Positions 26,527-34,461 of a stretch of DNA of 64,000 nucleotides are shown here, piece by piece. The first letter of the stretch is position 1; each line of letters opens with the position of its first letter. Origin of the DNA: Rhodococcus sp. Z13 (lineage in GTDB: Bacteria; Actinomycetota; Actinomycetes; Mycobacteriales; Mycobacteriaceae); contig NZ_CP107551.1 of NCBI RefSeq assembly GCF_025837095.1, forward strand, positions 4,458,668 to 4,522,667, given 5' to 3'. The notes beneath the pieces are model-generated. The model was given only the letters and a program-made list of their open reading frames with translations, had not been told where the DNA came from and ran no database searches. The position numbers and the translations under genes were made by a program.

Positions 26527-27549
26527 ATGACCTCCGCAGCCACTCCGGTCCTGCAGGTGTTCCGGCTCGGCACACCCTGGCAGACGATCGATCCGTTCCT
26601 GTTCGTCGTCCACCACGTCGACGCGTATCCGGCGGGCAACGACGAACTCGGTCCCGCCGCTTCCCTCGAAGGCCGCCCGCTCGGCCAGGATTTCGGTAAT
26701 CCCTCGGGCTGGAGCATGTATCACGGCACCACCGTCCCCGGTTTCCCCGGACACCCGCACCGCGGGTTCGAGACGGTGACGTTCGTGCGGCGCGGGTTCG
26801 TCGACCACTCCGACTCGGTGGGCGCGGCCGCACGGTTCGGTGAGGGCGACACGCAGTGGCTCACCGCCGGGAACGGCATCGTGCACAGCGAGATGTTCCC
26901 GCTGCTGAACCAGGACGCGGACAACCCCCTCGAACTGTTCCAGATCTGGCTGAACCTGCCCGCGGAGTCGAAGACCGCCGACCCGCACTTCTCCATGCTG
27001 TGGAACGAGGAGACGCCCACCGTCACGGTGGAGGAGGACGGGCGCACCGTCTCCGTCCGTGTCCTCGCCGGCCGGCTGGGTGATGCGACTCCGCCTCCGC
27101 CGCCGCCGAACTCGTGGGCGTCGCGTCCCGACACCGACGTCGCGATCTGGAACATCGACCTGTCGGCCGGCGCCGAGTGGACGGTCCCACCCGCCTCCGT
27201 CGACGGAACGCAGCGAGTGCTGTACGTGTACAACGGATCTCTGGTTCAGGTCGGTGATCGGCCGGTCGAGTCCGGTCACGGTGTCGTCGTCGACGCGTCG
27301 AGTCCGGTGCCACTGGTCGCCGGCGAGTCCGGTACGCAGATCCTGCTGCTGCAGGGCCGGCCCATCGGCGAACCCGTCGCGTCGTACGGTCCGTTCGTCC
27401 TCAACGACGAGGAGGGCATCCGGCAGGCCTTCGAGGACTACCGCCGCACCGGCTTCGGTGGGTGGCCGTGGGACAGCGACGGTCCCGTCCACGACCGCGA
27501 GGCGGGCCGGTTCGCGAAGCACCCCGACGGTCGCATCGAGAAGCGTTGA
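26527..27549 (+). CDS. Pirin family protein
   Basis: 340 residues, bicupin. The pirin N-terminal metal site is visible: FPGHPHRGFETVTFVRRGFV supplies two His and a Glu, and TAGNGIVHSEMFPL supplies a further His. The C-terminal cupin (VLYVYNGSLVQVGDRPVESG, GTQILLLQGRPIGEPVASYG) lacks obvious metal ligands. Pirins have been linked to quercetin 2,3-dioxygenase activity and regulation. AAGGGG lies upstream of the ATG. The gene ends at a strong shared terminator. Confidence 0.85.
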   Translation: MTSAATPVLQVFRLGTPWQTIDPFLFVVHHVDAYPAGNDELGPAASLEGRPLGQDFGNPSGWSMYHGTTVPGFPGHPHRGFETVTFVRRGFVDHSDSVGAAARFGEGDTQWLTAGNGIVHSEMFPLLNQDADNPLELFQIWLNLPAESKTADPHFSMLWNEETPTVTVEEDGRTVSVRVLAGRLGDATPPPPPPNSWASRPDTDVAIWNIDLSAGAEWTVPPASVDGTQRVLYVYNGSLVQVGDRPVESGHGVVVDASSPVPLVAGESGTQILLLQGRPIGEPVASYGPFVLNDEEGIRQAFEDYRRTGFGGWPWDSDGPVHDREAGRFAKHPDGRIEKR

Positions 27550-27555
27550 TCGGAT

Positions 27556-27602
27556 GAGCAGATCCTGTCGATCTCCCGCGAGATCCTCGACAGGATCTGC
27601 TC
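27556..27602. terminator. Bidirectional hairpin between pirin and monooxygenase genes
   Basis: A perfect 16-bp stem: GAGCAGATCCTGTCGA (27556-27571) pairs with TCGACAGGATCTGCTC (27587-27602), enclosing a 15-nt loop with its own TCTC/GAGA pairing. It lies between convergent genes and its right arm overlaps the stop codon of the minus-strand gene. There is no long T-run on either side, as is common for actinobacterial terminators. Confidence 0.8.
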
Positions 27603-27897
27603 ACTCACGTCCGCCGGGTCCCGGCACATCGGCGACGTGGTACTCGGCCACCGCCATCGAGCGGATCATGCCCGTCTGTTCCTCGTCGGGACCGCTGCCA
27701 CGGAAGGACTCGAGGTCGGCCTGCGAGTCCCAGCGCTCGTAGACGTAGATGCGGTCGGGTTCGACCGGGTCGGCGGTCACGGCGAAGTCGAGGCAGCCCG
27801 GCGCGCGGCGGGCTGCCTTCACGACGTCCGCGCAGGTCGCCAGGTAGGCATCGCGGCGGTCGGGGTCGACGGTAAGATGTCCTGCGACGATGATCAT
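27601..27897 (-). CDS. Antibiotic biosynthesis monooxygenase (ABM) domain protein
   Basis: 98 residues, ferredoxin-like dimeric alpha/beta-barrel domain: MIIVAGHLTVDPDRRDAYLA, CADVVKAARRAPGCLDFAVT, RIYVYERWDSQADLESFRGS. ABM proteins are cofactor-free monooxygenases or quinone-handling enzymes; this one could also be a stand-alone stress protein. Start ATG 27897 has AAGGGGGA upstream. It converges on the pirin gene across a strong hairpin. Confidence 0.8.
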   Translation of the reverse strand: MIIVAGHLTVDPDRRDAYLATCADVVKAARRAPGCLDFAVTADPVEPDRIYVYERWDSQADLESFRGSGPDEEQTGMIRSMAVAEYHVADVPGPGGRE

Positions 27898-27997
27898 GCG
27901 TCCCCCTTGTCGTGCACGAGAACATCGAGTGCGCACATGTTGTCGAGTTCTTCCGACATCCTCGACGACGAGTGCACGGTCGCTCACGACGGTACCG

Positions 27998-29434
27998 CTA
28001 CCGCGCGAACTCCATCGACTCGTCGATCCGCCCGAACCGCATGGTGGGCAGGTCGAGGAAGTAGTTCTGCCGCATCAGCCACGGGCTGCGCGAACCCTGC
28101 TTGGGCAGGATGCCCTCCGCACGATGGATGTAGCCGGAGTCGAGTCCGAGCAGGGGGCGGGTGCGGCCGTCACCGGAGTAGACGGGCGTCGCAGAGCGGT
28201 AGCCGTGGCGGCTCATGTGCCGCAGCAGGCGGCACACGTACTGCGACGCCAGGTCGGCACGCAGCGTCCACGACGCGTTCGTGTAGCCGAGGCACAGCGC
28301 GACGTTGGGAAGGCCGGCGAGCATCGTGCCGCGGTAGATGAACCGCTGCGACAGGTCGACCTTCTCGCCGTCGACGGAGAACTCGATCCCACCGGCCGGA
28401 AGCAGTTTCAGTCCGGTTGCGGGAACGAGGATCTCGGCTTCGATCTCGCGCCCCGACCGGAGCCGGACGCTCTTCTCGGTGACGGTGTCGATGTGGTCGG
28501 TGACGATCTCGGCCCTGCCGACGCGCAACGCGCGGAACAGGTCGGAATCGGGGACCACGCACAGGCGCTGGTCCCACGGGTCGTAGCGCGGCGAGAAGTG
28601 CGGATCGACCGGCACGTGGCCACGCAGACGCCGCTCGGTGAGGGTGCGCAGCACGCGTCGCGCGGCCGCGGGGAAGCGCTGGCAGAACTGGTAGAAGCCG
28701 AGGTTCACCACGACGTTCTTCGCCCGTACCGCGCGGTGCGCCACCCCGTCGGGCAGGGCGCGCCGGATGCGGGTGGCGACGGGGTCGCGGGCGGGCAGCG
28801 ACATCACGTAGGTGGGGGAGCGCTGCAGCATCGTCACGTGTTCGGCCTTCTCCGCGAGCGCCGGCACGAGGGTGACGGCGGTGGCGCCGCTGCCGATCAC
28901 CACGATCTTCCTGCCCTCGTAGTCGAGGTCCTCGGGCCAGAACTGCGGGTGCACGACCGTCCCGGCGAAGTCCTGCAGGCCGGGGATCTCGGGAAGGTGA
29001 CCGGATTCGTAGCTGTAGTAGCCGCTGCACAGGTACAGGAACGAGCAGGAGATCTCGACGGTGCCGTCCGTGGTGGTGGCACGCACCGTCCAGCGGGCGT
29101 CCACAGAGGACCAGGATGCGTCGATCACCTTGTGCCCGAACCTGATCCGATCGTCTATGCCGTACTCGGCGGCGGTGTCGCGGATGTACTGCAGGATGTC
29201 CGCGCCGTCGGCGATGGACTTCTCGCCCCGCCACGGGCGGAACGGGAACCCGAGGGTGTACATGTCGCTGTCGGAACGGATCCCGGGATAGCGGAACAGA
29301 TCCCAGGTTCCACCGATCGCGTCGCGGCTCTCGAGGATGACGTAGTCGAGTTCGGGACACCGGGTCTGCAGACGGCATCCGGCGCCGATGCCGGACAGTC
29401 CGGCCCCGACGATCAGCACATCGACCCGTTCCAT
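27998..29434 (-). CDS. EthA-like flavin-containing Baeyer-Villiger monooxygenase
   Basis: 478 residues. FAD motif VDVLIVGAGLSGIGAGCRLQ, the Baeyer-Villiger fingerprint FAGTVVHPQFWP (FxGxxxHxxxWP), the NADPH motif VVIGSGATAVTLVPAL, and the conserved SRDAIGGTWDLFRYPGIRSD. Length and these segments match the EthA group, which oxidises ketones and activates thioamide drugs in mycobacteria. No EthR-type repressor is next to it; it starts 9 nt after the PHP gene and may share its transcript. Confidence 0.87.
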   Translation of the reverse strand: MERVDVLIVGAGLSGIGAGCRLQTRCPELDYVILESRDAIGGTWDLFRYPGIRSDSDMYTLGFPFRPWRGEKSIADGADILQYIRDTAAEYGIDDRIRFGHKVIDASWSSVDARWTVRATTTDGTVEISCSFLYLCSGYYSYESGHLPEIPGLQDFAGTVVHPQFWPEDLDYEGRKIVVIGSGATAVTLVPALAEKAEHVTMLQRSPTYVMSLPARDPVATRIRRALPDGVAHRAVRAKNVVVNLGFYQFCQRFPAAARRVLRTLTERRLRGHVPVDPHFSPRYDPWDQRLCVVPDSDLFRALRVGRAEIVTDHIDTVTEKSVRLRSGREIEAEILVPATGLKLLPAGGIEFSVDGEKVDLSQRFIYRGTMLAGLPNVALCLGYTNASWTLRADLASQYVCRLLRHMSRHGYRSATPVYSGDGRTRPLLGLDSGYIHRAEGILPKQGSRSPWLMRQNYFLDLPTMRFGRIDESMEFAR

Positions 29435-29443
29435 GCGCAGCTC

Positions 29444-30463
29444 CTACCTGTCGGTCCATGTCAGCAGGTCGTCGACCGGCCACGTGTTGATCACCCGGTC
29501 GGGGTCGACGCCCCGTTCGACGGCGCGTTCGCAACCGTACCCGAGCCAGTCGAGCTGACCCGGGGCGTGCGCGTCCGTGTCGATCGCGAACAGACACCCC
29601 GTCTCCAGCGCGAGATCGATGAGCCGGGACGGCGGATCGCGACGCTCCGGGCGGCAGTTGATCTCGACGGCGGTGTCGTGGTCACGGCACGCGGCGAACA
29701 CCTTCTCGGCGTCGAACTTCGACTCGGGCCGGGTGCCGCGCCCACCGGCGACGAGCCGGCCCGTGCAGTGCCCGAGGACGTCGACGTGCGGGTCGGACAC
29801 GGCGCGCACCATGCGTCGCGTCATCGCCGACCGGTCGGCGCGCAGGTTCGAGTGCACACTGGCGACGACGATGTCGAGGTCGGCGAGCAGCCCCTCGTCC
29901 TGGTCGAGGGTGCCGTCGTCGAGGATGTCGACCTCGATGCCGGTGAGGATCCGCGCGCCGTCGGTGCTGTCGTTGATCTCGGCGACGAGGGCGAGCTGGG
30001 TGCGCAGCCGTTCGGCGCTCAGTCCGTTCGCGACCGTCAGGCGAGGGGAGTGGTCGGTGAGCGCGAGGTAGTCGTGTCCGAGCATCGTCGAGGCGGTGTG
30101 CTGCATCTCCTCGACCGGGCTGCCGCCGTCGGACCAGTCGGAGTGGGTGTGCAGGTCGCCGCGCAGCGCGTCGAGCAACTCCTGTGCGCCGCGGCCGATG
30201 GGTTCGGCCTCCTCCCGCAGCTGTGCGAGGTAGGCGGGGACACTGTCGTAGGACTCGCGGATGACGGTCGCGGTCTTCTTCCCGATCCCGGGCAGGTCGG
30301 TCCACGCGTCGGTGCGGCGCAGGATCTCGCGTTTCGCGTCGTCGACTCCGGCGAGCACCTTCGCCGCGCGCCGGTAGGCCTGCACGCGAAAGGAGTCGGC
30401 GTGCTCGCGTTCGAGCCGGAACGCGACCTCGCGGAGGGCGTCGACCGGGTCCACGTCCTCCAT
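29444..30463 (-). CDS. Pol-beta-type N-terminal plus PHP phosphoesterase protein
   Basis: 339 residues. N-terminal helical region with a helix-hairpin-helix (DLPGIGKKTATVIRESYDSV, ~57-76) as in the 8-kDa domain of PolX, followed at once by a PHP metal-dependent phosphoesterase domain: GDLHTHSDWSDGGS, HDYLALTDHSPRLT, IEVDILDDGTLDQDEGLLAD, SVHSNL, DVLGHCTGRLVAGG, EINCRPERRD, AIDTDAHAPGQ. The PolX nucleotidyl-transferase (palm) domain is missing. It probably acts in DNA repair as a nuclease or phosphatase, an inference. Confidence 0.8.
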   Translation of the reverse strand: MEDVDPVDALREVAFRLEREHADSFRVQAYRRAAKVLAGVDDAKREILRRTDAWTDLPGIGKKTATVIRESYDSVPAYLAQLREEAEPIGRGAQELLDALRGDLHTHSDWSDGGSPVEEMQHTASTMLGHDYLALTDHSPRLTVANGLSAERLRTQLALVAEINDSTDGARILTGIEVDILDDGTLDQDEGLLADLDIVVASVHSNLRADRSAMTRRMVRAVSDPHVDVLGHCTGRLVAGGRGTRPESKFDAEKVFAACRDHDTAVEINCRPERRDPPSRLIDLALETGCLFAIDTDAHAPGQLDWLGYGCERAVERGVDPDRVINTWPVDDLLTWTDR

Positions 30464-30495
30464 TGTGACCGCCGGGTCTCCGTAACCTGGGACTC

Positions 30496-31176
30496 ATGCG
30501 CAAATCCGTCTGTCTGCTGCCCACCCTCGGCGTGGTGGCCGCGTTCGTCTTCGTGTCGACGCGGGTGTCGGCGCGGGCGACCGGCCTGATGTACGAGGTG
30601 GACGACGCCCCGGCGGTGCCGGTGGTGATCGTGCCCGGCGCGCGGGTGCGCGACGGCCGTCCGATGCGCATGCTGCGACGCCGCCTGGAGGTGGCGGTCG
30701 CGCTGATGCGGGACGGGCGCGCGCAGGCCGTCCTCGTCTCGGGGGACGCGAACGGCACCTCCGGCGACGAGATCGCAGCCATGATCGGGTTCCTCGTCGA
30801 GCACGGGGTGAGCCGGGAGCGGATCGTCGCCGACCCCTACGGGCTCGACACCTACGACACCGCCCGCCGCGCCGTGGACACCTACGGGGTGCGGCGCGCG
30901 GCGATCGCGACGCAGGCGTTCCACCTGCCGCGCGCGGTGGCGTTGTGCCGGCGCGTCGGTATCGAGGTCGTGGGGATCCGGGCGGTGAACGACGTCCGGC
31001 TGCGCACGCGGCTGCGGAATCTCGCCCGCGAGTTCGTGCTGTCGCGGCCGAAGGCGTTCCTCGAACTGCACTTCCCGCGCGACCCGCAGGTGACGACCCC
31101 GCCCGACGACCGGCTGGCGGAGATCCTCGCGGGTCTCGAGCACGGTGCGGTGGCTGCCGGTCCGTCGGGTTCCTAG
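30496..31176 (+). CDS. SanA/YdcF-like DUF218 membrane-anchored protein
   Basis: 226 residues. N-terminal signal-anchor (VCLLPTLGVVAAFVFVST) then DUF218: VPVVIVPGARVRDGRPMRML, RAQAVLVSGDANGTSGDEIA, VADPYGLDTYDTARRAVDTY, AIATQAFHLPRAVALCRRVG. SanA-type proteins influence envelope permeability and vancomycin tolerance in enterobacteria; the reaction is unknown. TAACCT (30483-30488) is 7 nt before the ATG, indicating a leaderless mRNA. Divergent from the PHP gene with only 32 nt between. Confidence 0.8.
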   Translation: MRKSVCLLPTLGVVAAFVFVSTRVSARATGLMYEVDDAPAVPVVIVPGARVRDGRPMRMLRRRLEVAVALMRDGRAQAVLVSGDANGTSGDEIAAMIGFLVEHGVSRERIVADPYGLDTYDTARRAVDTYGVRRAAIATQAFHLPRAVALCRRVGIEVVGIRAVNDVRLRTRLRNLAREFVLSRPKAFLELHFPRDPQVTTPPDDRLAEILAGLEHGAVAAGPSGS

Positions 31177-31186
31177 GCTCGTCACC

Positions 31187-31858
31187 ATGCGTCCCACAGC
31201 TCTCGTCACCGGTGGCGGTCGCGGTCTCGGTGCCGCCATCGCCCGCGAACTCGCCCCCACCCACGATCTGCTCCTCGGCGGCCGCCGACGGGAATCGCTC
31301 GACGCGATCCTCGAGGAACTGCCCGACGCCACCCCGTGGCCGGTGGATCTGCTCGACCACGACGCGGTGGCGCGGGCCGTGGAGGGCATCGACCGGCTGG
31401 ACGTGCTCGTCCACAACGCGGGGGTCGCCGAGCTGGGGACCGTCGCGGAGAGCGACCCGGCGCAGTGGCGCGACACCTTCGAGGCCAACGTCGTGTCGGT
31501 GGTGGCGTTGACGCGGCTGCTGCTCCCCGCGCTGCGCGCGGCGAACGGGCACGTGGTGCTCATCAATTCGGGTTCCGGTCTGAACGCCCGCGCCGGCTGG
31601 GGTTCCTATGCGGCGAGCAAGTTCGCGTTGCGGGCGTTCGGCGACGTGCTGCGGCAGGAGGAGCCCGCCCTGCGTGTCACCTCCGTCCATCCCGGACGTA
31701 TCGACACCGACATGCAGCGCGCGATCGTCGCGGCCGAGGGACGCGAGTACGACGCGTCGCAGTTCCTGTCGCCCGGCACGGTGGCGCGGGCGGTCCGGCA
31801 GGCGGTGGAGACCCCCGCGGATGCGCACCCGACGGAGATCGTCCTCCGGCCCCGCTGA
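31187..31858 (+). CDS. Short-chain dehydrogenase/reductase
   Basis: 223 residues. Classical SDR motifs: TALVTGGGRGLGAAIA (nucleotide binding), LVHNAG (NNAG equivalent), INSGSGLNARAGWGSYAASK (catalytic Ser, Tyr, Lys), VHPGRIDTDM. Substrate unknown. The real start is ATG 31187, 7 nt after TAGGCT (31174-31179), so leaderless; the longer frame from 31145 overlaps the previous gene and is not used. Confidence 0.83.
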   Translation: MRPTALVTGGGRGLGAAIARELAPTHDLLLGGRRRESLDAILEELPDATPWPVDLLDHDAVARAVEGIDRLDVLVHNAGVAELGTVAESDPAQWRDTFEANVVSVVALTRLLLPALRAANGHVVLINSGSGLNARAGWGSYAASKFALRAFGDVLRQEEPALRVTSVHPGRIDTDMQRAIVAAEGREYDASQFLSPGTVARAVRQAVETPADAHPTEIVLRPR

Positions 31859-31882
31859 CGCGTCTCGGAAGCCGACCGCGCC

Positions 31883-32911
31883 TCAGAAGGGGAGCGGGAT
31901 CACCACCGGTGGTCCGCCCGGGATCTGGATCTGGATCTGCGGTGGGGGCGGAGCAGGCGCCGGTGCCGGGGCGGGCGCCGCAGGCGGCGGAACGGGTGCC
32001 GCCGGTACCGGTTCCGGGACCACGGGTTCCGGGGCCGGAGGCGGTGGCGGTGGTTCGGGTGCGGGCGGCGGCGGGGGAGCGGCGGCCGCCTCCGGTGCCG
32101 GGATGCTGCGCTGCTGCTGGGGTGCGGGCACGGCGGGTGCCTGCGTCTGCGGTGCGGGCGGCGGCGTGGTCGGGGCGGTCTCGGCGAGTGCCTCGCCGAC
32201 GGGGACGGGGACCATGGCGCCGGTGGTGATGTCCACGACCCGCAGTTCGCGCACGGCTGCCGCGGCGGGCTGGACGACGAGTTGCCGCCCGGTGTCGAGG
32301 CCGGGCCACTTGGGGCCGTCGAATTCGTCGCGGGCGGTGAAGACCGGCGCGGTGAGCGGGTTGCCGCGGACGCAGCGCACGCGGGGGACACCGAGGTCGT
32401 CGACGAGGACGATGGTGCCGCGTTCGAGGAGGGACTGGACGGGCCGGGCCTCGCCGTCGCTGTATTCGTACATGGTCACGCGGGTGTCGCCGCGGAGCAG
32501 GACCGGGGCGAGGGTGTCGGTGTAGCCGCGGATGTCGGCCACCTTCAGCACGTCGCGCCAGGCCTCCGCCTTGGCGGGGTCCTCCTCGAGGTGGGTGACG
32601 AGTGCGCTTCGGTCGCACAGCGGCCGGTCGAGGCTGCCGCCGTAGAGCGCCTCGCGGTCACCGGTCACCGCGGGGGAGCCGGAATGCACCGGGTCGCCCG
32701 GCCCCTCGACGACCTCCGGTGGGGGCGGCGGGACGGCGACCGGTACCTGGGCGGGCACGAGGCGGGGTGTCCACGGGTCGTTCTGCGCGGTGGCGACCTG
32801 GAGGCGGACGACGGTCGGGGTGTCGACGGCGTCATCGGACGAGCAGGCACTCGCCACCAGTGCCGTCAGTGCGAGTGCCAGACCGAATCCACGAATCGTG
32901 TCGCTGGCCAC
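31883..32911 (-). CDS. DUF6777-type lipoprotein with proline-rich C-terminus
   Basis: 342 residues from GTG 32911. Lipoprotein signal: GFGLALALTALVASACSSDD (lipobox Cys ~23). The folded part (ALYGGSLDRPLCDRSALVTH, AWRDVLKVADIRGYTDTLAP, VTMYEYSDGEARPVQSLLER, GVPRVRCVRGNPLTAP with a likely Cys pair) resembles DUF6777 from memory. The last ~110 residues are Pro/Ala-rich, a probable wall-spanning linker. TACGAT (minus strand, 32918-32923) is 6 nt before the GTG, suggesting a leaderless transcript. Function unknown. Confidence 0.7.
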   Translation of the reverse strand: MASDTIRGFGLALALTALVASACSSDDAVDTPTVVRLQVATAQNDPWTPRLVPAQVPVAVPPPPPEVVEGPGDPVHSGSPAVTGDREALYGGSLDRPLCDRSALVTHLEEDPAKAEAWRDVLKVADIRGYTDTLAPVLLRGDTRVTMYEYSDGEARPVQSLLERGTIVLVDDLGVPRVRCVRGNPLTAPVFTARDEFDGPKWPGLDTGRQLVVQPAAAAVRELRVVDITTGAMVPVPVGEALAETAPTTPPPAPQTQAPAVPAPQQQRSIPAPEAAAAPPPPPAPEPPPPPPAPEPVVPEPVPAAPVPPPAAPAPAPAPAPPPPQIQIQIPGGPPVVIPLPF

Positions 32912-32941
32912 GGGGTCATCGTAAGTGGATGTCCCGCACCG

Positions 32942-33928
32942 TTATGGCTGTTCCGCAGTTCTTTTCGTGGGCAGGACGTCGGCGGTGAAGGGCAGCAGGA
33001 GGCCGTTCAGCGCGGCGCTGCGTTCCATCTGCACGAAATGCCCCACCCCCTCGAGGAGGTGCACACCCCGCAGATCGGGGACGGTTTCGCGCATGCGGTC
33101 GAGCGCCGCCGACCCGGACATCGCGACCACCGGATCCCGGTCGCCCGCCACGAACATCGTGGGTACCTGCAGGTGCGAGCCCTCGTAGGGGAGCGTCGCC
33201 TCCCAGTTCGCGTCGTAGGCCCGGTACCAGGACAGGCCCCCGCCGAAGCCGGTGCGCGCGAACTCGGCGGTGTACCGGTCGAGTTCCTGCTCGGTCAGCC
33301 AGTTCCACGGCAGGTCCGGTGCCTCGGGCAGCACATCGAGGTAGCCACGTCCCTCGGACGGGTGCTGCCACACGTCGAGGTATCGGTAGCCGCCCGAGAG
33401 CGCGAAGAACAACCGCTGCAGGAATTCGCGGGGCCGGCCGTCCAGTTCCGCCTCCGCGATCCCCGGTTCCTGGAAGTAGTGCAGGTGCAGGAAGTGCCTG
33501 CGGGCGAGGGCGCGGAAGAGTTCGCTCGGCCGCGCCGGCATCCGGTCGGGGGAATAGGGCACCGCGAGCAGGACGACCCCGGCGACGCGGTCGGGATGCC
33601 GCAACCCGGTGGTCCACGCGACGGGCGCCCCGAAGTCGTGGCCGACGATCACGGCGCGGTCGACGCCGAGTGCGTCGAGCAGGCGGACGAGCCGGTCGGC
33701 GACCGCGACGCTCGTGTACTCCTCGATCGTTTCCGGCCGGTCGGTGCCGCCGTAGCCCGGCATGTCGGGGGCGATCGCCCGGTAGCCGGCGGCGACGAGC
33801 GGTGGGATCTGGTGCCGGTAGCTGTAGCCGAGGCCGGGGAAGCCGTGGCACATCACCACCGCGGGTCCGTCCCCGCGATCGTGAATGTTCCACGTGAAAC
33901 CATCGACCTCGACGGCGCGGGTCGTCAT
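32942..33928 (-). CDS. Epoxide hydrolase-type alpha/beta hydrolase
   Basis: 328 residues. Oxyanion-hole motif CHGFPGLGYSYRHQ, nucleophile elbow VIVGHDFGAPVAW (Asp nucleophile, as in epoxide hydrolases and haloalkane dehalogenases), acid DRDPVVAM, and catalytic His in LLEGVGHFVQMERS. The long cap with HYFQEPGIAEAELDGRPREF favours soluble epoxide hydrolase. It overlaps the upstream small isomerase-like gene by ATGA (33925-33928), so the two are translationally coupled. Confidence 0.84.
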   Translation of the reverse strand: MTTRAVEVDGFTWNIHDRGDGPAVVMCHGFPGLGYSYRHQIPPLVAAGYRAIAPDMPGYGGTDRPETIEEYTSVAVADRLVRLLDALGVDRAVIVGHDFGAPVAWTTGLRHPDRVAGVVLLAVPYSPDRMPARPSELFRALARRHFLHLHYFQEPGIAEAELDGRPREFLQRLFFALSGGYRYLDVWQHPSEGRGYLDVLPEAPDLPWNWLTEQELDRYTAEFARTGFGGGLSWYRAYDANWEATLPYEGSHLQVPTMFVAGDRDPVVAMSGSAALDRMRETVPDLRGVHLLEGVGHFVQMERSAALNGLLLPFTADVLPTKRTAEQP

Positions 33929-34311
33929 CGCGAGACCGACACCGTGACCATGTCCTCCTGGCTCCAGTAGGCCTTCATGCTGGTGATGCGCGCGTCGTCG
34001 TCGAAGGTCATCACGTCGACCACCTCCATGAGCAGGTCCTGTTCGCCGAGGTGCGTGACCAGGCGGAACAGGAAGGCGGCGGAGTTCTCCGCGATCTTGA
34101 GGGTGAGCACCTCACCGGTCTGGGCGAGTGGTTCGACGGCGCCGTAGAACTCGCGCAGCTCGGCCTCGGTGGTACGGACCGGGGTGCCCACGGGGTCCTC
34201 GACCGTCGCGCCCGGGGCGTAGAGGGCGAGCACGTCGTCGACGGTGCCGGTCGCCACCGCCTTCACGTATCCCTCGACGGTGGCGCGGATCGCGTCCCTG
34301 CTCGGTGCCAT
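33925..34311 (-). CDS. Ketosteroid isomerase/SnoaL-like protein
   Basis: 128 residues, NTF2-like cone fold: RDAIRATVEGYVKAVATGTV, DDVLALYAPGATVEDPVGTP (the Asp in VEDPVG sits where the catalytic Asp of delta5-3-ketosteroid isomerase lies), MTFDDDARITSMKAYWSQED. It may isomerise a steroid-like substrate or serve as a hydrolase partner. Start ATG 34311 has AAGGGGT upstream. It is coupled to the epoxide hydrolase-type gene. Confidence 0.75.
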   Translation of the reverse strand: MAPSRDAIRATVEGYVKAVATGTVDDVLALYAPGATVEDPVGTPVRTTEAELREFYGAVEPLAQTGEVLTLKIAENSAAFLFRLVTHLGEQDLLMEVVDVMTFDDDARITSMKAYWSQEDMVTVSVSR

Positions 34312-34461
34312 GGCGGTACCCCTTCGCTCGACCATGATTGAAACACGTTCCATTTCGACGCTAGTGGACGATCCGCGCGGCCGCACCCGCGATTCCCGCT
34401 CCCGGACGACGCAGGAGGGGGGACGATGGCAGCGATCACCACGACAAGCAGGGGAGCATCG

